From: Atlantibacter hermannii | GTDB taxonomy: Bacteria; Pseudomonadota; Gammaproteobacteria; Enterobacterales; Enterobacteriaceae | Assembly (NCBI GenBank): GCA_900635495.1 | Contig: LR134136.1 | Location: forward strand, 868,001-932,000 | Length of the DNA stretch: 64,000 nt | Reading direction: 5' to 3' | Part shown: piece after piece, positions 35,901 through 43,919 of the stretch | Layout of the letters: the number at the start of each line of letters is the position of its first letter | Position numbering within the stretch: position 1 is the stretch's first letter | Made by a program: the position numbers and the translations under genes | The notes under the pieces: generated by a model | The model's input: only the letters and a program-made list of their open reading frames with translations | Databases searched by the model: none | Told to the model about the DNA's origin: nothing

Positions 35901-36424
35901 CGACAGAGCGTGGTAAAGTTATCACGGCTGCGGGGCTTGTGATTGCGTCGCGGGTTATGGTCACCAAGCGAGGCAATCGTATCGGCATCTGTACGTTAGA
36001 TGACCGTTCCGGGCGGCTTGAGGTGATGTTATTCACCGATGCGCTGGAAAAATACCAGCATCTGCTGGAACAAGACCGGATCCTAATCGTCAGCGGACAG
36101 GTCAGCTTTGATGACTTTAGCGGAGGCCTTAAAATGACCGCTCGCGAAGTGATGGACATTGCAGATGCCCGCGAAAAGTATGCGCGCGGGCTTGCTATCT
36201 CGCTGACGGACAGGCAAATTGATGACCAGCTTTTAAACCGACTCCGTCAGTCTCTGGAACCCCATCGTTCGGGAACCATTCCAGTACATCTCTACTATCA
36301 GAGGGCGGATGCACGCGCGAGATTGCGTTTTGGCGCAACGTGGCGTGTCTCTCCGAGCGATCGTTTACTGAACGATTTGCGTGGCCTGATTGGTTCGGAG
36401 CAGGTGGAACTGGAGTTTGACTAA
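32942..36424 (+). CDS. dnaE: DNA polymerase III alpha subunit
   Basis: DnaE is the catalytic subunit of the replicative polymerase. The 1160 residues match E. coli. An N-terminal PHP domain (HLRVHSDYSMIDG) is followed by the C-family polymerase core with catalytic aspartates in MPDFDVDFC (about 401 and 403). The tandem HhH and OB domains and a C-terminal tau-binding region come next. The frame is intact over its whole length. It starts 31 bp after rnhB and ends 12 bp before accA. Confidence 0.98.
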   Translation: MAEPRFVHLRVHSDYSMIDGLAKTGPLVKKAASLGMPALAITDFTNLCGLVKFYGGAHGAGMKPIIGADFNVHNPIMGDELNELTVLAADNTGYQNLTLLISRAYQRGYGAAGPFIDLDWLAEHRDGLILLSGARKGDVGKSLLRGNMALVDQCLSFYQQHFADRFYLELIRTGRTDEERYLHAAVALAEEKGLPVVATNDVRFINTDDFDAHEIRVAIHDGFTLDDPKRPRNYSTQQYMRSEDEMCELFADIPEALANSVEIARRCNVTVRLGEYFLPQFPTGDMTTEDFLVAKSKEGLEERLEFLFPDPEERAKRRPEYDERLDIELQVINQMGFPGYFLIVMEFIQWSKDNGVPVGPGRGSGAGSLVAYALKITDLDPLEFDLLFERFLNPERVSMPDFDVDFCMEKRDQVIDHVAEMYGREAVSQIITFGTMAAKAVIRDVGRVLGHPYGFVDRISKLVPPDPGMTLAKAFEAEPQLPEIYEADEEVRALIDMARKLEGVTRNAGKHAGGVVIAPTKITDFAPLYCDEMGQHPVTQFDKNDVEYAGLVKFDFLGLRTLTIIDWALKMINPRRAKQGLEPIDIAAIPLDDKKSFDMLQRSETTAVFQLESRGMKDLIKRLQPDCFEDMIALVALFRPGPLQSGMVDNFIDRKHGREAISYPDIQWQHESLKPVLEPTYGIILYQEQVMQIAQVLSGYTLGGADMLRRAMGKKKPEEMAKQRSVFEEGAKNNGVDGELAMKIFDLVEKFAGYGFNKSHSAAYALVSYQTLWLKAHYPAEFMAAVMTADMDNTDKVVGLVDECWRMGLKILPPDINSGLYHFHVNDDGEIVYGIGAIKGVGEGPIEAIIEARNQGGYFRELFDLCARTDTKKLNRRVLEKLIMSGAFDRLGPHRAALMNSLGDALKAADQHAKAEAIGQADMFGVLAEEPEQVEKSYANCQPWPEQTVLDGERETLGLYLTGHPINQYLKEIERYVGGMRLKDMHPTERGKVITAAGLVIASRVMVTKRGNRIGICTLDDRSGRLEVMLFTDALEKYQHLLEQDRILIVSGQVSFDDFSGGLKMTAREVMDIADAREKYARGLAISLTDRQIDDQLLNRLRQSLEPHRSGTIPVHLYYQRADARARLRFGATWRVSPSDRLLNDLRGLIGSEQVELEFD

Positions 36425-36436
36425 TACAGGAATATT

Positions 36437-37396
36437 ATGAGTCTGAATTTCCTTGATTTCGAACAGCCGATTGCCGAGCTGGAAGCGAAAATCGATTCCC
36501 TGACCGCAGTGAGCCGTCAGGATGAAAAACTGGATATTAACATCGACGAAGAAGTGCATCGTCTGCGTGAAAAAAGCGTAGAACTGACGCGTAAAATCTT
36601 CGCCGACCTGGGAGCATGGCAGGTTGCGCAACTGGCGCGCCATCCACAGCGCCCGTATACCCTCGATTATCTGCGTCTGGCTTTCGATGATTTCGATGAG
36701 CTGGCAGGCGACCGTGCCTTTGCAGATGATAAAGCGATTGTGGGTGGGATTGCGCGTCTGGGCGATCGTCCGGTGATGGTTATTGGCCATCAGAAAGGCC
36801 GTGAAACCAAAGAGAAGATTCGTCGTAACTTTGGTATGCCTGCGCCGGAAGGCTATCGCAAAGCCCTGCGCCTGATGGAGATGGCCGAGCGTTTTAATAT
36901 GCCGATCATTACCTTTATCGACACCCCGGGCGCTTATCCGGGCGTCGGCGCGGAAGAGCGCGGACAGTCGGAAGCCATCGCCCGTAACCTGCGTGAAATG
37001 TCTCGCCTGAAAGTCCCGGTCATCTGCACCGTTATCGGTGAAGGCGGCTCCGGCGGCGCGCTGGCGATTGGCGTGGGTGACAAGGTCAACATGTTGCAGT
37101 ACAGCACCTATTCGGTTATTTCGCCGGAAGGGTGTGCGTCGATTCTGTGGAAAAGCGCCGATAAAGCGCCTATCGCCGCAGATGCGATGGGCATCATTGC
37201 GCCGCGTCTGAAAGAACTGAAACTGATCGATACCGTGATCCCGGAACCGCTTGGCGGCGCGCACCGTAATCCGGAAGCGATGGCGGAATCGCTGAAAGCG
37301 CAGTTGCTGGCGGATTTGGCCGATCTGGATGTGCTGAGCAAAGAGGAATTGCTGGATCGTCGTTATCAGCGTCTGATGAGCTACGGCTACGCTTAA
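36437..37396 (+). CDS. accA: Acetyl-CoA carboxylase carboxyltransferase subunit alpha
   Basis: AccA, with AccD, transfers the carboxyl group from carboxybiotin to acetyl-CoA, giving malonyl-CoA for fatty acid synthesis. The 319 residues match E. coli. It has the crotonase-like carboxyltransferase fold with the conserved GGIARLGDRPVMVIGHQKGR region and the oxyanion glycines in GEGGSGGAL. It is the last gene of the long essential block and is followed by a terminator. Confidence 0.98.
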   Translation: MSLNFLDFEQPIAELEAKIDSLTAVSRQDEKLDINIDEEVHRLREKSVELTRKIFADLGAWQVAQLARHPQRPYTLDYLRLAFDDFDELAGDRAFADDKAIVGGIARLGDRPVMVIGHQKGRETKEKIRRNFGMPAPEGYRKALRLMEMAERFNMPIITFIDTPGAYPGVGAEERGQSEAIARNLREMSRLKVPVICTVIGEGGSGGALAIGVGDKVNMLQYSTYSVISPEGCASILWKSADKAPIAADAMGIIAPRLKELKLIDTVIPEPLGGAHRNPEAMAESLKAQLLADLADLDVLSKEELLDRRYQRLMSYGYA

Positions 37397-37415
37397 TCAG
37401 CGGGCAGTTATTCCG

Positions 37416-37445
37416 AAAAGGGGTCGCGAAAGCGGCCCTTTTTTT
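37416..37445 (+). terminator. Terminator of accA
   Basis: AAAGGGG-TCGC pairs imperfectly with GCGG-CCCTTT around a GAAA tetraloop and is followed by a run of T. It lies 20 bp after the accA stop. Confidence 0.88.
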
Positions 37446-37511
37446 ATTCCCGGTACGGTGCGTGGGCTGCGTCAACTATGCTTAGGGATGTATTTTGCCA
37501 GGAGGTGAGCG

Positions 37512-39647
37512 TTGAATATTATAGCCATTATGGGACCGCAAGGGGTTTACTACAAAGACGAACCGCTACAGGAGCTGGAGCAGGCGCTGCGAGGGCAGGG
37601 CTTTCAGATAATCTGGCCAAAAAACAATCTTGATCTCCTTAAACTGATTGAGCATAACCCACGTATTTGCGGCGTGATTTTTGACTGGGATGAACACGGC
37701 ATTGAGTTATGTAGCGACATCAACGATCTGAATGAATACCTGCCGCTGTATGCCTTTATCAATACCCACTCAACAATGGACGTCAGCGCTCATGAGATGC
37801 GCATGGCGATTTGGTTTTTTGAATACGGCCTGGGCGCAGCAGACGAAATCGGCCAGCGTATTCGCCAGTATACGGATGAATATGTAGAGGCGATTACGCC
37901 GCCGTTTACCCGTGCGCTATTTAACTATGTGCGCGAAGGTAAATATACATTCTGCACACCGGGCCATATGGCGGGCACGGCATACCAGAAAAGCCCGGTG
38001 GGCTGCCTGTTTTACGATTTCTTTGGCGCCAATACGCTTAAATCCGATGTATCGATTTCAGTGACCGAACTGGGATCGTTGCTTGACCATACCGGGCCGC
38101 ATCTTGAAGCGGAAGAGTACGTGGCCCGCACCTTTGGCGCTGAACAGAGCTATATGGTCACCAATGGCACGTCAACGTCGAACAAAATTGTCGGCATGTA
38201 CGCCGCCCCTGCGGGCAGCACTATGCTGGTGGATCGTAACTGCCACAAATCACTGACCCATCTGCTGATGATGAGCGACATCATCCCGCTGTGGATGAAG
38301 CCGACCCGTAACGCGCTGGGCATTCTGGGCGGCATCCCGAAGCAGGAATTTTCCAGTGAATCCATCGCCCGAAAAGTGCGCGATATCCCTGATGCGCAGT
38401 GGCCCGTTCACGCGGTCATCACCAATTCAACGTATGACGGATTGCTGTATAACACCGACTGGATTAAGCAGACCCTGGATGTGCCGTCGATCCATTTTGA
38501 CTCCGCCTGGGTGCCGTACACCCATTTTCATCCTATCTATAACGGCAAGAGCGGTATGAGCGGCGAGCGTACGCCGGGTAAAGTCATTTTTGAAACCCAG
38601 TCGACGCACAAAATGCTGGCGGCGTTTTCTCAGGCCTCGCTAATCCATATTAAAGGCGACTACGACGAAGAAACGTTTAACGAAGCCTATATGATGCACA
38701 CCACCACATCACCGAGCTATCCGTTGGTGGCCTCCATCGAGACGGCGGCAGCGATGCTGCGCGGTAATCCGGGTAAACGGCTGATCAACCGCTCCGTTGA
38801 GCGTGCGCTTCATTTCCGTAAAGAGATACAGCGACTGCGTCAGGAGGCTGACGGCTGGTTTTACGATATCTGGCAACCGGAAGCGATTGAAGACGCCGAA
38901 TGTTGGCCGATCGCGCCCGGTGAAGACTGGCACGGATTTACCCGAACCGATGAAAATCACATGTTCCTCGATCCGGTGAAAGTGACCATCCTCACCCCGG
39001 GTATGGATGAGCTGGGCAATATGGCAGAGGAGGGGATCCCGGCCGCGCTGGTGGCAAAATTCCTGGATGAACGTGGCGTCGTGGTGGAGAAAACGGGCCC
39101 GTATAATTTGCTGTTTCTGTTCAGTATCGGGATCGACAAAACCCGGGCCATGGGATTGCTGCGCGGTTTGATGGAGTTTAAACGCGCCTACGATCTAAAC
39201 CTGCGCGTTAAAAATATGCTGCCCGATCTGTACGCAGAAGATCCGGATTTTTATCGCAACATGCGGATCCAGACGCTTGCCCAGGGGATCCATAACCTGA
39301 TCAAACAGCACAACCTGCCGCAACTGATGCTCAAGGCTTTCGATGTGCTACCGGAAATGGAGATGACGCCACACCAGATGTATCAACAACAGGTCAAAGG
39401 CAATATCGAAACCGTAGAACTGGATAATCTGATTAATCGGGTTTCCGCGAATATGATCCTGCCGTATCCTCCGGGCGTACCGCTGGTGATGCCGGGCGAA
39501 CGGGTTACCGCTGAAAGCCGTGCGGTGCTCGATTTCCTGTTAATGCTCTGCTCAATAGGCCGCCACTATCCTGGCTTTGAAACGGATATTCACGGCGCGA
39601 AACGCGGTGAAGATGGCATTTATCGGGTCAGGGTTTTAAAACAGTAG
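37512..39647 (+). CDS. ldcC: Constitutive lysine decarboxylase LdcC
   Basis: LdcC decarboxylates lysine to cadaverine with PLP, consuming a proton. The 711 residues have the Orn/Lys/Arg decarboxylase order: N-terminal wing domain (about 1-130), PLP domain with the internal aldimine lysine in TQSTHKMLAA (about K367), and C-terminal domain ending RVRVLKQ. The start codon is TTG at 37512 with a perfect AGGAGG 7 nt upstream. Sequence details (MNIIAIMGPQGVYYKDEP, WPVHAVITNSTYDGLLYNTDW) match LdcC rather than CadA. In E. coli it also follows accA. A second, CadA-type decarboxylase lies 4.3 kb downstream. Confidence 0.95.
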   Translation: MNIIAIMGPQGVYYKDEPLQELEQALRGQGFQIIWPKNNLDLLKLIEHNPRICGVIFDWDEHGIELCSDINDLNEYLPLYAFINTHSTMDVSAHEMRMAIWFFEYGLGAADEIGQRIRQYTDEYVEAITPPFTRALFNYVREGKYTFCTPGHMAGTAYQKSPVGCLFYDFFGANTLKSDVSISVTELGSLLDHTGPHLEAEEYVARTFGAEQSYMVTNGTSTSNKIVGMYAAPAGSTMLVDRNCHKSLTHLLMMSDIIPLWMKPTRNALGILGGIPKQEFSSESIARKVRDIPDAQWPVHAVITNSTYDGLLYNTDWIKQTLDVPSIHFDSAWVPYTHFHPIYNGKSGMSGERTPGKVIFETQSTHKMLAAFSQASLIHIKGDYDEETFNEAYMMHTTTSPSYPLVASIETAAAMLRGNPGKRLINRSVERALHFRKEIQRLRQEADGWFYDIWQPEAIEDAECWPIAPGEDWHGFTRTDENHMFLDPVKVTILTPGMDELGNMAEEGIPAALVAKFLDERGVVVEKTGPYNLLFLFSIGIDKTRAMGLLRGLMEFKRAYDLNLRVKNMLPDLYAEDPDFYRNMRIQTLAQGIHNLIKQHNLPQLMLKAFDVLPEMEMTPHQMYQQQVKGNIETVELDNLINRVSANMILPYPPGVPLVMPGERVTAESRAVLDFLLMLCSIGRHYPGFETDIHGAKRGEDGIYRVRVLKQ

Positions 39648-39686
39648 CGAGGGTGCGCCAGTCAGCACCTCATAAAAGGAGAGATT

Positions 39687-40076
39687 ATGCTGGGTTTAAG
39701 TAAGGTTCATCACATCGCGATTATCGCAACGGACTATGCGCGCAGTAAGGCCTTTTACTGCGATATTCTGGGTTTCACGCTGCAGTTTGAAACCTATCGG
39801 GAGGAGCGTGATTCCTGGAAGGGCGATCTGGCGCTTAACGGCCAGTACGTTATCGAACTGTTTTCGTTCCCCTTTCCACCGGCGCGCCCGAGTCGCCCGG
39901 AAGCCTGTGGCCTGCGTCATTTAGCCTTCAGCGTCGCTAATCTCGATAAGGCGGTGGCGCATCTCGAGTCCCGGGGCGTTGCCTGTGAACCCATCCGCGT
40001 CGATCCCTTCACTGATAAGCGCTTTACCTTCTTTAACGATCCGGATGGGTTGCCGCTGGAGCTGTATGAGGAATAA
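39687..40076 (+). CDS. yaeR: VOC-superfamily (glyoxalase/bleomycin-resistance fold) protein YaeR
   Basis: This 129-residue protein has a single VOC domain of paired beta-alpha-beta-beta-beta units. The probable metal-binding histidine is in VHHIAIIATDY near the N-terminus and a second ligand region in FFNDPDGLPLELYE near the C-terminus. E. coli YaeR is the orthologue by context (after ldcC) and sequence. The substrate is unknown. AAAGGAG precedes the ATG at 39687, and the 39-bp gap suggests co-transcription with ldcC. Confidence 0.92.
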   Translation: MLGLSKVHHIAIIATDYARSKAFYCDILGFTLQFETYREERDSWKGDLALNGQYVIELFSFPFPPARPSRPEACGLRHLAFSVANLDKAVAHLESRGVACEPIRVDPFTDKRFTFFNDPDGLPLELYEE

Positions 40077-40107
40077 CTTCGACGCCGGAGTGAATTACTG
40101 CAATCAG

Positions 40108-40140
40108 GGTAATGATTATCTGAAAAAGGTAATCATTACC
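40108..40140. repeat. Perfect inverted repeat downstream of yaeR
   Basis: GGTAATGATTA (40108-40118) and TAATCATTACC (40130-40140) are exact reverse complements separated by 11 bp. There is no T tract afterwards, so it is a poor terminator. It could be an operator for a dimeric regulator or a junction remnant. Confidence 0.7.
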
Positions 40141-40148
40141 GCCTGCCG

Positions 40149-40184
40149 TTATTCGGAAAATAGCAGTAAGCGATCTCCGAATAA
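40149..40184. repeat. Second inverted repeat before cadC
   Basis: TTATTCGGA (40149-40157) and TCCGAATAA (40176-40184) are perfect 9-bp complements separated by 18 bp. The pair lies 8 bp after the first inverted repeat. Confidence 0.55.
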
Positions 40185-40814
40185 TGCCTTAAACCAGATA
40201 TCCAGTTTCAATGAATACTTTCGTTCCGAGCGCGAAATAAGAGAGTCAAAATAAAATCTCAATACCCGGTGCAATAAAGACCAGAAAGGCAATCATAATA
40301 AGTGAACAGGAACGCACCGTTTCGGTTCATTTTTATTGTGAATGTATTTATAAGATTCTATGAGTATTTAAAATGCCTTTATGCCTGTTTGATTAACCTA
40401 ATCGCCTTTCTTCTGCTGTTTTCCACCAGTCCTTCCCTCTTTAACCCTCTGAAATCTATGATGTTGACAATAAATTGACATGGTAAATTGAATGTATTCG
40501 TTTAATGACATCATCATTTGTTTCTCATTTTTATCAATTATCTTTGAATTTATAGCGCGAATATGTAAATTTGAAATCAGTGATTGATTCATCCAGTTTG
40601 ATTTTTTCCCGATATTAACGATTTTCGGTGTCCCGCAATTGTAATCATCGCGGCAATTAATAAGCAGACTGTAATCAGAGGAAGGAAAACAATATTGCAT
40701 CACACCAGGGCGGCATAACACGCAAAACGCAGGGAATTTAACATTCGTAATACTTTTCTTAGAGATTCGCTTTATGAAACGCACGATTTCTTTAATTCGT
40801 TGGGAGTGGTTGTC

Positions 40815-42341
40815 ATGCAGCAAGCGGTGGTGAAAGTTGGAGACTGGTTGGTCACGCCCTCTGTCAATCAAATTGCACGTGATGGTCGACAGCTTATCCT
40901 TGAACCCAGATTAATCGACCTGCTGCTCTATTTTACGCACCATCCTGATGTGGTGCTCAGTCGGGATGAATTAATTGAGAATGTCTGGACGCGCAATATT
41001 GTTACCAATCATGTTGTCACGCAGTGTGTCTCTGAATTACGCAAATCATTAAAGGATGGGGAAGAGGCCAGCCCGGAATACATTATTACGGTGCCTAAAC
41101 GGGGCTATAAACTCACTGCGGCAGTGAAATGGTTAACCGATGAGGAAAAAAAGGGGGCCGTTACCGAACATACACTTCCAGAACCTGTCGTGGTTGAGAT
41201 TACGCCGGGTTTACTTAACGCGTCACCGCAACGGTTTGCGCCATCATTATGCCAAAAATTATTACGTCGTAGCCTGTGGGTATGGCTGCTGTTCTTTCTG
41301 GCGCTAGGCTCTTGTGTCACGATGATTGGCTTAGCGACGCTACGCCCTGGTGCGCCACTGACCAACCGGCAGTTAATGTTAAACCCACGGGATATCGATA
41401 TTCGCGTTGAAAATGGCAGCGCATGCAGCAACTGGGCCTCACAGAAAGCGTATGTGGCAGGCGTAAGTAACCTGATGACTACCTTGTTAAATACCTTTTC
41501 GACATTTTTTGTCCATGATAAAACCAATTATCCTTTTAACGATCTCAGCAGTTCCGGCAAAACGTTAACCGTCTCTTTTGTTAATAAACGGCATTACCGC
41601 GCCCAGCAGTGTTTTATGTCTGTTCGGCTCTTTGATAACGCCCAACAGGCCATGATGTTTGAAAAGCGGTATTTTATTACCAACGATAATCAGCTAATTA
41701 TTGTAGCCGACCTGCTCAGTACGCTTTCCGGCGCGCTCAAACAGACCTGGCCCGCACAAATGACGCAGGCGCTGACGATGAGTTTGCCCACTCAGGGCAA
41801 AGCGATGCAGCAGTATTATCTCGCTTATCATGCGATGCTTAATGGCGATATCGACTCATTGAACGCCGCAAGCGCCATGCTGGGTGAGGTTGTTCAACGT
41901 TGGCCTGATTACACGTATGCGTTCGCAGAAAAAACCTTGATTGATTTATTGCGCCATTTATTACAACCCTTTGATGGTCAAAAATTAACGGAACTCAATC
42001 AGAATATCGCACGGGTCGATTCGCTGCCAGCCATTACCGATAGTGCAATTTATTATCAAATCAAGACAATTGATCTGCTCGACAAAGGGAAAGTGGATCA
42101 AGCCGGGATAGCAATAAATAAAGCTATCAGCCTGGAAATGTCATGGATGAATTATATCTTTCTTGGCAAGGTTTATGAAATGGAGGGCGCTAATCGTCTG
42201 GCCGCCGATGCTTATATTACCGCTTTCAATTTGCGGCCTGGTAATAATACGTTGTACTGGATAAAAAACAGTATTTTTCAAACGTCCCCTGAAAATATCA
42301 CCCCTTATTTGGCACGCTTTATTGAGAGTGCTGAAGGGTAG
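40815..42341 (+). CDS. cadC: Membrane-bound transcriptional activator CadC of the lysine decarboxylase operon
   Basis: CadC is a one-component ToxR-like sensor. Low external pH and lysine (through LysP) lead it to activate cadBA. The 508 residues (512 in E. coli) have a cytoplasmic OmpR-type winged helix (about 1-105, including EPRLIDLLLYF and TVPKRGYKL), a linker, one membrane segment (LWVWLLFFLALGSCV, about 156-175) and a periplasmic pH-sensing domain. The two cysteines that form the regulatory disulfide in E. coli are conserved (NGSACSNW and RAQQCFMS). ATG at 40815 with GGGAG upstream matches the E. coli start. It is followed by cadB in the same direction. Confidence 0.95.
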   Translation: MQQAVVKVGDWLVTPSVNQIARDGRQLILEPRLIDLLLYFTHHPDVVLSRDELIENVWTRNIVTNHVVTQCVSELRKSLKDGEEASPEYIITVPKRGYKLTAAVKWLTDEEKKGAVTEHTLPEPVVVEITPGLLNASPQRFAPSLCQKLLRRSLWVWLLFFLALGSCVTMIGLATLRPGAPLTNRQLMLNPRDIDIRVENGSACSNWASQKAYVAGVSNLMTTLLNTFSTFFVHDKTNYPFNDLSSSGKTLTVSFVNKRHYRAQQCFMSVRLFDNAQQAMMFEKRYFITNDNQLIIVADLLSTLSGALKQTWPAQMTQALTMSLPTQGKAMQQYYLAYHAMLNGDIDSLNAASAMLGEVVQRWPDYTYAFAEKTLIDLLRHLLQPFDGQKLTELNQNIARVDSLPAITDSAIYYQIKTIDLLDKGKVDQAGIAINKAISLEMSWMNYIFLGKVYEMEGANRLAADAYITAFNLRPGNNTLYWIKNSIFQTSPENITPYLARFIESAEG

Positions 42342-42519
42342 GTCCACCTTTATTTATACCATCCGGTAATGCTAAAGATGTCATTTTTTCGGCAGGGATA
42401 TTTATTTTATCTAACCCTGAGGTATTTACGTCCGATATTGCTTACTGTTCCGGCTCACGGTTGATGCGCAAGGTTATTAACGTTGATGCATCGTTTATTT
42501 GTTCCATCTGGAGAGAACA
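42342..42519 (+). promoter_or_regulatory. cadBA promoter/operator region
   Basis: This 178-bp gap between cadC and cadB contains an AT-rich stretch (about 42384-42412) at the distance where E. coli CadC binds upstream of cadB. I could not identify a confident -35/-10 pair. By homology CadC would activate here, with H-NS silencing the AT-rich DNA. Confidence 0.45.
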
Positions 42520-43827
42520 ATGAGTTCAGTCAAAAAGATTGGGCTGTTTGCCTGTACGGGAGTCGTGGCCGGAAACATGATGGGGAGCGGTATCGCGTTA
42601 TTACCCGCTAACCTTGCAAGTATCGGGAGTATCGCCTTATGGGGATGGGGCATATCACTCCTGGGCGCGGTATCGCTGGCTTATGTTTATGCGCGTCTTG
42701 CAATCAGGAACCCCCAGCAGGGCGGGCCTATTGCCTATGCCGGAGAAATATCTCCGGCGTTTGGTTTTCAGACCGGCGTGCTTTATTACCATGCCAACTG
42801 GATTGGCAACCTGGCCATCGGCATTACTGCGGTGTCATACCTTTCTACGTTTTTCCCGGTATTAAGTCAGCCGATACCGGCAGGTGTTGCCTGTATTGCT
42901 ATTGTCTGGGTATTCACTTTCATCAATATGCTGGGCGGAAGTTGGGTAAGCCGACTGACCACAATAGGTTTAGTGTTAGTGCTCATCCCCGTAGTGCTGA
43001 CCGCCGTCGTGGGGTGGCACTGGTTTGATGTCGCCATCTATAAAGCAAACTGGAATACCTCGCACGCCACTGATGTCCATGCAGTATTTAAAAGTATTCT
43101 GCTCTGCCTGTGGGCTTTTGTGGGTGTGGAGTCTGCAGCCGTCAGTACGGGGATCGTGGAGAACCCCAGACGCACGGTTCCGCTGGCGACCATGACAGGC
43201 ACCTGCCTCGCAGGGTTGGTTTATATCGCGGCAACGCAGGTCATAGCGGGCATGTATCCGGCATCCCAGATGGCCAGTTCCGGCGCGCCGTTTGCGGTAA
43301 GCGCATCGACAATGTTCGGCACCTGGGCCGCACCGGTGGTATCCGCTTTCACCGCATTTGCGTGCCTGACTTCGCTCGGCTCATGGATGATGTTAGTGGG
43401 GCAGGCCGGACAGCGCGCGGCAGACGATGGTAACTTCCCGAAAATTTATGGCGAGCTGGACAGCAACGGTATACCGAAAAAGGGGCTTTTCCTCGCCGGT
43501 ATTCAAATGACAGTGCTGATGCTGCTGATAATGGTCCTGGATTCCAGCGGCGGGAAAGCATCAGATTTATTTGGTGAGTTAACCGGTATTGCGGTTCTGT
43601 TAACCATGCTTCCTTACTTTTATTCCTGCGTTGATTTAATTCGTTATGAAGGCATGAATTTCCGTAATACCGCCAGTCTTATTGCTTCATTTCTGGGATG
43701 CTGTTTTTGCTTTATTGCTCTTATCGGTGCCGAAACCGCAGAACTGGCAGGCACATTCGTGGTCAGCCTGATTATTCTGATGTTTTATGGCCGCAAAATG
43801 CATCAAAGCCAGCTTACCTCTTTCTGA
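42520..43827 (+). CDS. cadB: Cadaverine/lysine antiporter CadB
   Basis: CadB is an APC-superfamily inner-membrane antiporter that exports cadaverine and imports lysine, completing the proton-consuming cycle. The 435 residues (444 in E. coli) show about twelve hydrophobic segments and the conserved GVVAGNMMGSGIALLPANLA segment in TM1. ATG at 42520 with CTGGAGAG upstream matches the E. coli start; an in-frame ATG at 42499 is not needed. The protein is about nine residues shorter at the C-terminus than E. coli CadB. cadA follows 92 bp later. Confidence 0.95.
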   Translation: MSSVKKIGLFACTGVVAGNMMGSGIALLPANLASIGSIALWGWGISLLGAVSLAYVYARLAIRNPQQGGPIAYAGEISPAFGFQTGVLYYHANWIGNLAIGITAVSYLSTFFPVLSQPIPAGVACIAIVWVFTFINMLGGSWVSRLTTIGLVLVLIPVVLTAVVGWHWFDVAIYKANWNTSHATDVHAVFKSILLCLWAFVGVESAAVSTGIVENPRRTVPLATMTGTCLAGLVYIAATQVIAGMYPASQMASSGAPFAVSASTMFGTWAAPVVSAFTAFACLTSLGSWMMLVGQAGQRAADDGNFPKIYGELDSNGIPKKGLFLAGIQMTVLMLLIMVLDSSGGKASDLFGELTGIAVLLTMLPYFYSCVDLIRYEGMNFRNTASLIASFLGCCFCFIALIGAETAELAGTFVVSLIILMFYGRKMHQSQLTSF

Positions 43828-43919
43828 ACTATTAACGCTTTATTTCGCACACCGCACCGAATTCTTTCTTTCCCTGCATATGCCTGACGGGAAGGGATAA
43901 TTATATCTGGAGTTTAATC

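Larger units (their letters stand above)
40077..40814. other. AT-rich intergenic region before cadC, no gene seen
   Basis: These 738 bp between yaeR and cadC are clearly more AT-rich than the flanking genes. I see no credible coding frame. The region holds two inverted repeats near its left end (40108-40140 and 40149-40184), a candidate hairpin with ACCG-TTT-CGGT near 40317, and scattered TTGACA-like hexamers (40464-40469 and 40475-40480) without well-spaced partners. The cadC promoter must lie in the right part. Low GC next to a gene set absent from this place in E. coli suggests this is the junction of an insertion. Confidence 0.6.

Noticed and set aside
40398..40871. A 157-codon open frame on the minus strand in the yaeR-cadC gap
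   Set aside because: Composition looks like translated AT-rich intergenic DNA, there is no ribosome site or family resemblance, and it runs into the start of cadC antisense.
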